Below are positions 27,163-35,665 of a stretch of DNA of 64,000 nt, one piece after another. Every line of letters starts with the position of its first letter. The first letter of the stretch is position 1. The notes beneath the pieces are model-generated. The model searched no databases. It worked only from the letters and a program-made list of their open reading frames with translations, and was not told where the DNA came from. Source of the stretch: Candidatus Hydrogenedens sp. (lineage in GTDB: Bacteria; Hydrogenedentota; Hydrogenedentia; Hydrogenedentales; CAITNO01); NCBI GenBank assembly GCA_012522755.1, contig JAAYJV010000048.1:1-64000 (forward strand), in the 5' to 3' direction. A program made the position numbers and the translations under genes.

Positions 27163-27380
27163 GACCTGTCTCCTTGTAAGTGAGCTGAAGGATTTTCAGA
27201 CACGGGCTGAGAGGAGTGAAGTTCCTGCATCGCACTGCATTGCTGGCGTATTTCTTCTGGAAGGCTGCAGGTGGAGCACCCGCAGCAGGGCGATTGATCA
27301 CGACGCAGGAAGCGAATTCCATGACGGATCAGAAGAATCAGGGCCAAGGCCAGAATAATCAGAACGAAGATTGATTCCAT
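27159..27380 (-). CDS. FeoB-associated Cys-rich membrane peptide
   Basis: This 73-aa single-span membrane protein has MESIFVLIILALALILLI followed by a basic turn. A Cys-rich cytoplasmic segment (CCGCSTCSLPEEIRQQC) may bind metal or transfer electrons. Such small Cys-rich proteins are known partners of FeoA/FeoB. The ATG at 27380 has GAGGTG 9 bases upstream and is preferred over the ATG at 27389. Its stop overlaps the apparent feoA start, making it the first gene of the feo operon. Confidence 0.8.
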   Translation of the reverse strand: MESIFVLIILALALILLIRHGIRFLRRDQSPCCGCSTCSLPEEIRQQCSAMQELHSSQPVSENPSAHLQGDRS

Positions 27381-27444
27381 AACAAACATCACCTCATGTT
27401 TGACCACCGCCTCCCACAAGGTTTAATGATGTGTTCACAAGTTA

Positions 27445-27473
27445 AGTATACTATACAAACACATGGAAAACAA
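27445..27473 (-). promoter_or_regulatory. feo operon promoter with overlapping palindrome
   Basis: On the minus strand TTGTTT (27473-27468) and TATACT (27450-27445) are 17 bases apart. The 11-bp palindrome GTATACTATAC (27446-27456) overlaps the -10 and could be an operator for an iron-responsive regulator. It does not match a standard Fur or DtxR box. Confidence 0.5.
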
Positions 27474-27606
27474 AATTACTTCCCTCTTGATAAGCCGTCG
27501 CAATTCTTTCTTTTGCCCTGAAGAAAAACAGCGAGAGTAAGGGGTATCTGCTCTCCTTTGTCTACTGAGTCTCGGTAATATCTCGGTCCCGGTTCCCACC
27601 TCTCCC

Positions 27607-27630
27607 AGATCCGACCGATCCGACGGATTC
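27607..27630 (-). repeat. 9-bp tandem repeat, two to three units (GTCGGATCG type)
   Basis: The units AGATCCGAC and CGATCCGAC are reverse complements of the array unit at 139-183, followed by a partial unit. Confidence 0.75.
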
Positions 27631-27705
27631 CTCTGAAGAATAATCAAGACCTCAAGTCACAGCTGTCCAAATTAAGGGCACCCTTGAATCCATCTGCGCT
27701 GGCTG

Positions 27706-27734
27706 TTATCAAAGAAAATTGATCTTCTTATAAT
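27706..27734 (+). promoter_or_regulatory. Sigma-70 promoter for the membrane-anchored GH42-like gene
   Basis: TTATCA (27706-27711) and TATAAT (27729-27734) are 17 bases apart, with the start codon 72 bases downstream. Confidence 0.55.
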
Positions 27735-27806
27735 ATGACAGGTAAAATAGCGGTAACACATTTTCTGGTGTCAACAACCCTTTTCAACTAACGATACAGC
27801 GAAAGC

Positions 27807-30086
27807 ATGTCTATTTTGGCTCGATTTCCTTCTTTGGCGGTGCTCCTCCGCATCATCCTTTTTCTGGTACTGATCTCCAGTGCCTTGATTGCCGGTTCTT
27901 TTCTCGGGAAGCGCTCTGTTCCCGAAATGCCCCCTCTTGCCGTCCAGCCTTCTCACCAGGCGGCCTCTTCTGATACGCCCGACCCTGTGGGAGAGCATGC
28001 AGCGCCACTTCTTCAGAGCAGTGCACAGGCGCCTCCGCTTTTCTTTTTCGCGGGCAAATCTTCCGATGATGTCTGGTCCACAGTAGCCGAAGAAATCACT
28101 CTGGCCAAAGAAGCCGGCATATCCAATTATGTGGTACCCGTATCTCTGGACTGGTCGGAGTCCTGGCATCCCGAAAAGGCCTCTGAGATTCTGAAGCAAT
28201 TGAAACGGTATTTTGAGATCAACAGCCGGACCAAAGTCATGCTCTGGATCAATCTCAATCCGCCCGCTTCCTGGCTGACCCGCAACCCTGAAGCCGCTTT
28301 ACGTCTTCAGTCCGGCCTGCAGGCCTATCCCTCCGCAGGTTCCTCTCTCTGGCGGGAACAGGCCTTGGAGATTCTTGCCAGCGAAGTGGAAAAGCTGGAG
28401 AAGAGCGATCTGGCCCATCATATTACAGGCTATATCGTGGGTGCTCTGGGCGAGCAGCGGTGGCGCCTTCCCGGTGAGCATGATCAGTCGGAGGCCAATC
28501 AAAACGCTTTTCGCCAATGGTTGCGCAACCATTATGAAACAGAGGAAGCACTCACCGGCTCGTGGGGCCGCGATGAACTCACTTTCGATCAATGCGCCGT
28601 ACCTGTCTTCGGTGAGCAGGATGAAAGCAAAAGCACGCCTCCTGTTTTTCTCGTACTGCCTCAGATGCAGGTTATGATGGATTATTACCGCTATTGTTCC
28701 GATCAGGTTGCCGGGATCATAGTGGAAGCCGTTGACCGGATCAAAGCAGTCAGCCGTGATGACGTACTCACTCTGGTTCCCTATGGCTTTTCCTATGAAT
28801 TGACCGAACCGGCATCGGGACATTATGCGCTGGAACGACTGCTGCAAAGTGAGCTGGACGGTATCATTCTCCCTGTATCTTATGTGGACCGCGGTCTCGG
28901 AGGAACCGGAGGGCCTGTGGGTCCCGTGGACAGCCTGCTCTCCCGGGGCAAAACATGTTTTATCATGGACGATACACGAACGGGCGTGGAACGTGACGAA
29001 AGTACAGGCCGCTTCGGTCGTGTACGGGGTATCCGTCCTGATGATATTTTTGAGGTACAGAAACGCAACTTCGCCCTGGCTCTCAGTTATGGTCTGGGGC
29101 TTATCTGGACGGATCCCCAGTCGGAGGGCTGGTTGAATATCCCTGACCAGTGGCGTGAATTTTCCCGGTTGAAACATCTCTATGCCCGGCATCTGAGTGA
29201 AGAGGCCAAATCCCGGATGATCGACACTCGGGCCACCTTGACTGTGGTGGTGGATGAAGCATCGAATTTCGGCCTCACTTCCGGCGACAGGATCAACACG
29301 GCTTTGCTGCAGCAGGGACGTGAAATGGCCTTGCGTGCCGGCGTGAGCACCCGTTTTCATCTGCTGAAGGATGTGATTGAAGGCATCGCTCCACCTACAC
29401 CGGTATATCTTTTTCTCAATGCCTTTACCTTGAGCGAAGAAGAGCGCGGCCTTCTCCATGCACGACTTACAGGAGAAGAAGCCACGGCCATCTGGCTCTA
29501 TGCTCCGGGATATTTCGGGATGACCCCTGGCACAGCGGGCATTTCCCAGCTCATCGGGATGGAAGTGTCTTCTTTTGATGAGCCGACCTCGGGCGAATCG
29601 CTCTATATTCTCTCCGGCCAGTATATGCATCCGGAACAGTCCTTCGGTTCGAAAACGCTCTGGAATCCGTTGTTTTATGTGCGACCCCATGATGATCTTG
29701 ATTTTCTGGCCCACTATGTTTCGGATAAGGACCAGGGAAGTATCGCCATCCGTACTTTTGCGGAAAACTGGACCTCCCTCTTTATCGCCACGCCGGAGCT
29801 GAGCCCGCCCCTCCTTCGTGAGCTCATGGTATTGCTCGAACAGCCCGTGCTGGCCAATGACAGTGAAGAGACCTGGTTTGATACCATTTACGCACGCAAT
29901 AATCTCATGACCATTCACAGCAATCAGGCCGGCCGACGTTCCTTTTCTTTCGGACAGTTTTACGATATAGAAGATCTTTTTGATTCGGCCATGTCCTGGT
30001 TCCAGAAAGACACCATTCTCCTGACCATGCGCACAGGAGAGACCCGGATGCTGCAAAAAACAACGATTGACACGGAAAAACGATGA
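27807..30086 (+). CDS. Membrane-anchored GH42-like protein
   Basis: This 759-aa protein has an N-terminal signal anchor (about residues 9-32, VLLRIILFLVLISSALIAG). A Pro/Ser-rich linker follows, then a TIM barrel related to GH42 beta-galactosidases (about 75-450). GYIVGALGEQRW carries a Glu where an acid/base would be, and QWLRNHYETEEALTGSW is the typical GH42 helix. The nucleophile region reads CFIMDDTRTG, with Asp rather than Glu. A GATase-like C-terminal domain follows. It may be a periplasm-facing glycosidase or an inactive sugar-binding relative. The next genes build a membrane polymerase/TPR unit. Confidence 0.72.
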   Translation: MSILARFPSLAVLLRIILFLVLISSALIAGSFLGKRSVPEMPPLAVQPSHQAASSDTPDPVGEHAAPLLQSSAQAPPLFFFAGKSSDDVWSTVAEEITLAKEAGISNYVVPVSLDWSESWHPEKASEILKQLKRYFEINSRTKVMLWINLNPPASWLTRNPEAALRLQSGLQAYPSAGSSLWREQALEILASEVEKLEKSDLAHHITGYIVGALGEQRWRLPGEHDQSEANQNAFRQWLRNHYETEEALTGSWGRDELTFDQCAVPVFGEQDESKSTPPVFLVLPQMQVMMDYYRYCSDQVAGIIVEAVDRIKAVSRDDVLTLVPYGFSYELTEPASGHYALERLLQSELDGIILPVSYVDRGLGGTGGPVGPVDSLLSRGKTCFIMDDTRTGVERDESTGRFGRVRGIRPDDIFEVQKRNFALALSYGLGLIWTDPQSEGWLNIPDQWREFSRLKHLYARHLSEEAKSRMIDTRATLTVVVDEASNFGLTSGDRINTALLQQGREMALRAGVSTRFHLLKDVIEGIAPPTPVYLFLNAFTLSEEERGLLHARLTGEEATAIWLYAPGYFGMTPGTAGISQLIGMEVSSFDEPTSGESLYILSGQYMHPEQSFGSKTLWNPLFYVRPHDDLDFLAHYVSDKDQGSIAIRTFAENWTSLFIATPELSPPLLRELMVLLEQPVLANDSEETWFDTIYARNNLMTIHSNQAGRRSFSFGQFYDIEDLFDSAMSWFQKDTILLTMRTGETRMLQKTTIDTEKR

Positions 30087-30171
30087 CCCTGCATAAGCCC
30101 CCGGTTGAAGTCCGGGCGGGGGAGAGCTTCTCTTCTTCGCCAGTCAGGTTCTGCGGGAGAAGAGAGTGTTC

Positions 30172-33126
30172 ATGTTGACCCGGAATCACAGATCCGCTAT
30201 TTGCCGACTTCTCATTTACGGCTGGATCATAGTGCTCGTTCTCGCCATTCTCCCCTGGACAACCAATCCCGTAAAGCCCATTAAGGATCTTGTGACAGCT
30301 GTGGCCGCCGTGCTGGTCAGTCTTTGCGGTGCGGGCATCCTGTCAAAGCATGCCCTTCACCCGAAAAAATATTTCGCGCCGCCTCTGCTTATTCTTCTAC
30401 TGTGCTTTCTCTGGTCCTGCATTGCAGCCCTGGCCTCCAGACATCGCCTCGTGGCTCTGGACGAGCTCCGCCTGTATTTTCCCATGCTGCTCCTTGCCTT
30501 TTATTCTTCTCTCCTTTTCCGCAACAACCGCGACCGAAAGCATCTGGCACTGGTAATCTGTGTGGCCGTCTGCATCTCCAGTCTCTATGGCTTCTTTCAG
30601 TATCTGGGCTTGGATCCTTTCCCCTGGATCACCCGGGATATTGAGGAATACAGGGGACTTCCCGCCACCTTCGGCAATCCCAATTTTGCCGGTCACAGTC
30701 TGGTGCTTGTGATCATTCTTGCAGCAGGATTGATTGCCGCCCGTCCTTCCGGTTTCGCCTGGCTGCTTCTGCCATTGCCTGTTTTTCATCTGTACCAGAC
30801 GCACATGCGCGGTGCTTTTCTGGCTCTTTGTGCGGCCGCCTTTCTCACAGGCATAACGCTCTTCCTGCGACGTCGCCTCTCCTGTGGCGGCACCAGAAAA
30901 ATCATGCTCGTTTTTCTCTCTCTCTTTCTTGCGGCACTGGCGGGCGTCAGTCTGGTCCTGCCTCTTTCCAAAAAAGTCTCAGGCTTCTATTTTCCCACGG
31001 GCGGCTCACTCATCCTGCGGTATAACGGCTATTACGGTGCCACGGAAATGCTTCTCGATCATCCTGTCCTGGGCGTGGGTCCCGGAAACTTCAGCAGCAA
31101 AAATATTCCTTACTGGACCTTTTATGAAAGACGGTGGTTCGCCGATGAGAACAAGAGAAATACCCGCGTCCATTGTGATCCTCTGGAAAGCGGTGTTGAG
31201 GCGGGCTTCCCCGGGCTGGCGCTGCATTTGTTCCTATTCGTCCTTCTGCTTACCCAGTCTCTGTATCTCGCTTTTGAAGGACCGGATCGGGAAAAGCGAC
31301 GATGGGGCCTTATAACAGCCGCTTTCTTTGCGGCTTTTTTCGTGGATGGACTCTTCGGTTTCAATCTTCGTGTTCCCGTGTCCGGAGCGTTCTTTTATCT
31401 TCTGGTCGGTGTCTTCAACGGACTCTGGAAAGAATCCTGGTGCGAGCCTGAGCGCGGGAAAACTTTGCAGAAAGAGAAAAAACAGGCTGCCAAAAAGAAA
31501 AAGGAAGATTCTCTTTCTCATGTAAAAAGAGCATTTCCCTATCTGCTTGATGGACTGCTCATTCTCTTGTGTCTGGGATGTGCCTGGTGGGCATTGCAGC
31601 TTTTTCAGGCCGAAATATTGTGGCAAAAAGGAAACAGTGCGCTGGCCTGGGCCGAAAAAAACACAGGCCATCGTGATGTGCCTTTGTTTCTGAGAAAAGC
31701 TGAGGGTGCGGCTGTGCAGGGCTTTCAAAAATGCCGGTGGGATTCCCGTTACAGTAATCTGCTCGGCCACATCGCCCTGAAAAAAGGGGAGACCCGCGAA
31801 GCCATTGCCGCCTACACCCATTCCACCGGGCTGGATCCCGACCATCCCCACAGCTCCGCCAATCTTGCCAGAGCCTGGCTCAGTCTGGCCATGCAGTCAT
31901 TCTCAGGCGACACTCCGGATTTTGAAGCCCTGGAAAAAGCTCTCAAAGAAGGGGAGGGAGCGGCCCGTCATGGACATCAATTCTGTCCGGAGTCCCCTTA
32001 TGTTCAGGATGTGCTGTGGCGCATCATCCGTGCCCGTGCTCAGCTGGCCGAGCTCAAAGGAGAAGACTCTCTGTCTCTCTGGGAAGAGACCCGGGATCTT
32101 GTGGACAACCATTTACGTGATGTGCCCCTGGATGTACCTGCAGCCCGGCGAGCTCTTTTTGCGGCCTGTCAGCGCACGGACGATCTGGACAAAATGGAGC
32201 CCCTGCTCAATGAACTGGCTCTGGACCCCGGCTCCGGAGATGAGTTCTGGGACAGTTTCCAGCGCTTTGCGGAAGAAAGAGGGGAAGAGGATGCCTATAT
32301 GGCTGCACTGTTGAAAGCACTGGCTCTCCAGCGCACACAGTCCTCTCCGGATCCGGACTGGATTCTGGCACTGCTTCGCCGCCTGGTCTTTGTCTGGAAA
32401 AAGGACTGTGATCCTTCCGATGAACCCTTCTTTTATCTTGATCAGGCTTTACAATGGTATCCTGAAAAGACCGGGTTCTGGGCCCTGGCCGCACGCTCTC
32501 TTCCGGAAGAGAAAATGCAATCCATTCTGCAACAGAAAAAAGTGGAGCTGGGCGGGAAAAAGATTTCCGAATTCATCTCCCTCTTCACCACCACACCGGA
32601 GAGCGAGACAAAGCTGGCCCGGGAAGCCACACTCCTGGCCCGCGATGCTCTGGAACGGGGAAGCATGGCCGCGGCGGCTGATTACGCTGTCTTTGCCCGT
32701 GCGCTCCTTCAGAAGATGACAATGCTCCCGATCAGTGCGGAAAAACAAGTGGAGATTCAGGCGAACGTGGCAACGGTTTTTCTGGAAGGAGCCCATTGGT
32801 CGGAGGCTGACCGTTATTTCGCTCTGGCCATTGAAGGGATGTCAGATGAGGCATCGGCCAGATTGAAAGTATCTCGTGCCCGGGCACTGGTCCAGCTGGA
32901 GCGACTCCCTGAAGCCCTGGAGCTCAGCCGTGATGCAGCCCGCAGCGCAACAGAAGATCCGCTGGTACAGCTTATTTATGGACGTATGCTCCGTCTCTCT
33001 GGACATAACGAAGAGGCGCAAGCGATCCTGAACAAAGGGGCGGCCTTACTGCCTCCGGATTCCGCACTCCGACGTCAGGTATTGCAGGAGCTGCAACAGG
33101 CAATGAGGGAGCGTGCAGATGACTGA
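30172..33126 (+). CDS. O-antigen ligase family protein with TPR domain
   Basis: This 984-aa inner-membrane protein has about ten predicted transmembrane helices in the first 430 residues. The Wzy_C/WaaL-type signature is LRYNGYYGATEMLLDHPVLGVGPGNF, with the following periplasmic HCDPLESGVEAGFPG. A Lys-rich cytoplasmic segment, another membrane span and a long TPR-type helical region (about 520-984) follow. It probably ligates or polymerises surface glycan, or glycosylates proteins such as pilin (PglL/TfpO type). ATG at 30172 is chosen; GTG at 30166 is possible. The stop overlaps the next TPR gene's start. Confidence 0.82.
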   Translation: MLTRNHRSAICRLLIYGWIIVLVLAILPWTTNPVKPIKDLVTAVAAVLVSLCGAGILSKHALHPKKYFAPPLLILLLCFLWSCIAALASRHRLVALDELRLYFPMLLLAFYSSLLFRNNRDRKHLALVICVAVCISSLYGFFQYLGLDPFPWITRDIEEYRGLPATFGNPNFAGHSLVLVIILAAGLIAARPSGFAWLLLPLPVFHLYQTHMRGAFLALCAAAFLTGITLFLRRRLSCGGTRKIMLVFLSLFLAALAGVSLVLPLSKKVSGFYFPTGGSLILRYNGYYGATEMLLDHPVLGVGPGNFSSKNIPYWTFYERRWFADENKRNTRVHCDPLESGVEAGFPGLALHLFLFVLLLTQSLYLAFEGPDREKRRWGLITAAFFAAFFVDGLFGFNLRVPVSGAFFYLLVGVFNGLWKESWCEPERGKTLQKEKKQAAKKKKEDSLSHVKRAFPYLLDGLLILLCLGCAWWALQLFQAEILWQKGNSALAWAEKNTGHRDVPLFLRKAEGAAVQGFQKCRWDSRYSNLLGHIALKKGETREAIAAYTHSTGLDPDHPHSSANLARAWLSLAMQSFSGDTPDFEALEKALKEGEGAARHGHQFCPESPYVQDVLWRIIRARAQLAELKGEDSLSLWEETRDLVDNHLRDVPLDVPAARRALFAACQRTDDLDKMEPLLNELALDPGSGDEFWDSFQRFAEERGEEDAYMAALLKALALQRTQSSPDPDWILALLRRLVFVWKKDCDPSDEPFFYLDQALQWYPEKTGFWALAARSLPEEKMQSILQQKKVELGGKKISEFISLFTTTPESETKLAREATLLARDALERGSMAAAADYAVFARALLQKMTMLPISAEKQVEIQANVATVFLEGAHWSEADRYFALAIEGMSDEASARLKVSRARALVQLERLPEALELSRDAARSATEDPLVQLIYGRMLRLSGHNEEAQAILNKGAALLPPDSALRRQVLQELQQAMRERADD

Positions 33127-33913
33127 TCCGACGCTTCAAAAAGATCAACAAAATGAATCGCTGCAGCCGGATGCTTCCAGGCCTGATCAGTTTTTTCTGA
33201 TCTCCTTCGCCGGCGTACTCACTTTCATGGCACTGGTCGCCGCTCTTGCGCTGCTGCTGCTCTTTTCCCGAACAGGAGAAACTTTCCTGACCATTCGTGA
33301 TGATTCTGTGGGAGAAGTTTTGATGCGTCGCGGGGACCGCCTGAACAAAACCGCTTATAAGAAAGAAGCGCTGGCCTGTTACGAAAAAGCTTTGAAGGCA
33401 CGTTTTGCCGGAGCTCAGAACAGAACACACAGTCTGGAAGCGGCCGGTCTGATTTTATGGCACTTCGGGGAAGAGAAGAAAGCCCGGGAGTATCTTGAGG
33501 CTTCGCTGGCGGGCCCGGAAGCCACCACAGCGCCTTATGAAGCGCTGGTGGATATTCACTTGAAAGCGGGGCGTGTGGAAGCGGCCGGGAAGGTATTGGA
33601 ACAATGGTTACAAACAGAAGCTGATCCCGATGGGCCTTCGGAAGAAATGAAGATCTTGCTGGCTTCCGCAAAAATCGCCCAGGCTCAGGGAAGGGAGGAG
33701 GAGGCCCGGACACTTTTCAAAGCGGGAGCAGAGGAAGGGAAAGATCCTGCTTTTTCCGCCTGTCTCGCTCAAAATTATGCCCGGGCCGGAGAGCACGAAA
33801 AAGCACTCTCCAGCCTCGAAGTTTATTTTCTGCAAGGGGGCGATGAGCAGATGCGAAGCATGCGTCAGCTGTACAGGACGCTCAAATCCGGGGGGATGCC
33901 CACAGGATCATGA
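33119..33913 (+). CDS. Membrane-anchored TPR protein
   Basis: This 264-aa protein has a short cytoplasmic N-terminus and one membrane span (about 28-50, LISFAGVLTFMALVAALALLL). Tandem TPR-like helices follow (AYKKEALACYEKALKAR, EKKAREYLEASL, GREEEARTLFKAG, GEHEKALSSLEVYF). The start ATG has GAGGGAG 7 bases upstream and overlaps the O-antigen-ligase stop by 8 bases, so the two are translationally coupled. It probably acts as a scaffold partner of the ligase protein. Confidence 0.82.
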   Translation: MTDPTLQKDQQNESLQPDASRPDQFFLISFAGVLTFMALVAALALLLLFSRTGETFLTIRDDSVGEVLMRRGDRLNKTAYKKEALACYEKALKARFAGAQNRTHSLEAAGLILWHFGEEKKAREYLEASLAGPEATTAPYEALVDIHLKAGRVEAAGKVLEQWLQTEADPDGPSEEMKILLASAKIAQAQGREEEARTLFKAGAEEGKDPAFSACLAQNYARAGEHEKALSSLEVYFLQGGDEQMRSMRQLYRTLKSGGMPTGS

Positions 33914-33941
33914 TGCGACCTCAATTGCAGCCTGTAGCCTG

Positions 33942-35534
33942 TCAGGCCCGCTCTTTGCCATTTCTGTATGTTCTCAACAGGAAATATTCAAAACTGTCCA
34001 GAAGAGCCACATAAGAGGCTGTGATGATATTCTCGGAAACGCCGACAGTGGACCAGCTGTCTCTGGGGTCGGAGGTCTCGATGAGCACCCGGGTCTTTGC
34101 CTGGGTGGCCAGCTTCCCGTCCAGAATGCGTACTTTGTAGTCTTCCAGATGCATCTCTTCAATGGCGGGATAACAAGGCTGCAATGCTTTGCGCAGCGCA
34201 TTGTTCATGGCGTCAACAGGTCCATCCCCTTCGGCCACGACATGGGAAATTTCACCTCCGGGCAGTTCCAGTTTGACTGTCACTTCCGAGAAAGTCGGAC
34301 CATCGACACGGGGCTGGTTGACGCGGGCATGATAACCCAGTGTCTTGAAGAGGAAGGGGGTCTGATTGAGAACACGGCGTATGATCAGATGCAGCGAGGC
34401 GTCGGCTCCTTCAAATTCATAGCCTTTGTTTTCCAGATCTTTCACCTGGCGCAGGATTTCGCTCGTATTGGGATCATCTTTCTCCAGAGTGATACCCAGC
34501 TCTTCCGCTTTCTGAATGAGGCTGGAACGGCCGGCAAGCTCACTCACGGCGATGCGTGTGAAGTTTCCGACAAGTTCCGGCTGCACATGTTCATAGCTCG
34601 TCTTGTTCTTCTTCACAGCATCGGCATGCATGCCGCCTTTATGGGTGAAAGCATTCTTGCCCACATAGGGCGCATGATCACGGGGGCTCATATTGGCCAG
34701 TTCCGCAATGAAGTGGGAGCGGCGCGTCAGCTGTGCCAGCTGTTCATCGCTGATGACATCGTAGCCCATTTTCAGTTGCAGCCCGGGGATGACCGTGCAG
34801 AGATTCACATTGCCGCAACGTTCGCCATAGCCGTTCATGGTTCCCTGCACCTGGGTGGCGCCGGCCTTCACGGAGGCGAAGACACTGGCAACGGCACAGC
34901 CGCAGTCATTATGGGGATGGATGCCCACTTGCGTGTTCGGAACTCTTTCCACAGCGGCCCGGGTCATTTCAGCGACGGCATCGGGAAGCTGCCCGCCGTT
35001 GGTATCACAAAGAACCACGGCTTCCGCACCCGCCTCGGCTGCACACTGCAATACGGCGAGGGCGTATTCCGCATCTTCAATATACCCGTCGAAGAAATGT
35101 TCCGCATCCAGAAAGACACGGCGGTCATGGGCTTTCAACCAGGCCACCGATTCAGAGACCAGTGTAAGATTGTCTTCCAGGGAAATTCTAAGGACGTCTT
35201 TCACCTGGGAGGGGATGCTTTTGGCGAAAATGGTCACCACAGGACTGCCCGCCTGGATGAGCGAGTTCAGATTGGGATCATCGTCACAGCTGTATTTGAT
35301 GTGACGGGTACTTCCGAAGGCCGCCATGACACTGTGTTTGAGATCCAGATCTTTAACCTGCTCAAAGAGTGCGGCCGCTTTGGGATTGGATCCCGGCTGG
35401 CCTCCTTCAATATAGTCCACTCCCAGAGCGTCCAGTGTTTTCACCACCAGCAGCTGGTCTTCAGCGGAAAATTTGATCCCGGGACCCTGGGCACCGTCCC
35501 GTAATGTCGTATCATAAATATGGATTTTTTTCAT
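33942..35534 (-). CDS. cimA: (R)-citramalate synthase
   Basis: This 530-aa protein belongs to the LeuA/HMG-CoA-lyase-like TIM barrel family with a C-terminal LeuA_dimer regulatory domain. It opens with IYDTTLRDGAQGPG, and other family signatures are VLCDTNGGQLP, GIHPHNDCGCAVA and GTMNGYGERCGN. CimA condenses pyruvate and acetyl-CoA to citramalate, giving 2-oxobutyrate for isoleucine. The opening motif, length and regulatory domain favour CimA over 2-isopropylmalate synthase. leuB in this window (42859) can serve the same route. It is preceded by GAAAGAAG. Confidence 0.92.
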   Translation of the reverse strand: MKKIHIYDTTLRDGAQGPGIKFSAEDQLLVVKTLDALGVDYIEGGQPGSNPKAAALFEQVKDLDLKHSVMAAFGSTRHIKYSCDDDPNLNSLIQAGSPVVTIFAKSIPSQVKDVLRISLEDNLTLVSESVAWLKAHDRRVFLDAEHFFDGYIEDAEYALAVLQCAAEAGAEAVVLCDTNGGQLPDAVAEMTRAAVERVPNTQVGIHPHNDCGCAVASVFASVKAGATQVQGTMNGYGERCGNVNLCTVIPGLQLKMGYDVISDEQLAQLTRRSHFIAELANMSPRDHAPYVGKNAFTHKGGMHADAVKKNKTSYEHVQPELVGNFTRIAVSELAGRSSLIQKAEELGITLEKDDPNTSEILRQVKDLENKGYEFEGADASLHLIIRRVLNQTPFLFKTLGYHARVNQPRVDGPTFSEVTVKLELPGGEISHVVAEGDGPVDAMNNALRKALQPCYPAIEEMHLEDYKVRILDGKLATQAKTRVLIETSDPRDSWSTVGVSENIITASYVALLDSFEYFLLRTYRNGKERA

Positions 35535-35631
35535 GGTTTATCTTCTTTCTGTATAGAATGCACCCCTGCATTTGTTTTATGGGTAAAAAGTGTGTGATCC
35601 TCCGCAAAATCAGACACTCTTGCGATAGTAT

Positions 35632-35651
35632 ATCAAAGCCGGGACTTTGAT
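35632..35651. terminator. Short stem-loop between apgM-type gene and cimA
   Basis: ATCAAAG (35632-35638) pairs with CTTTGAT (35645-35651) around a 6-base loop, just after the stop of the mutase gene on the minus strand. There is no T-tract, so its role as terminator is uncertain. Confidence 0.35.
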
Positions 35652-35665
35652 GCCTAACGTCACTT

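Larger units (their letters stand above)
27381..27806. other. Intergenic region between feo operon and GH42-like gene
   Basis: It contains the feo promoter and a short palindrome near 27446-27473, a copy of the 9-bp GTCGGATCG array in reverse orientation at 27607-27630, and a forward promoter at 27706-27734. No gene is supported. Confidence 0.6.

Noticed and set aside
28299..30056. 585-codon open frame on the minus strand
   Set aside because: It is antisense to the GH42-like membrane protein. The long frame follows from codon use of the real gene; the translation looks random and rich in His/Gly/Arg.
33777..35504. 575-codon open frame on the plus strand
   Set aside because: It mirrors cimA, which has strong family signatures on the other strand.
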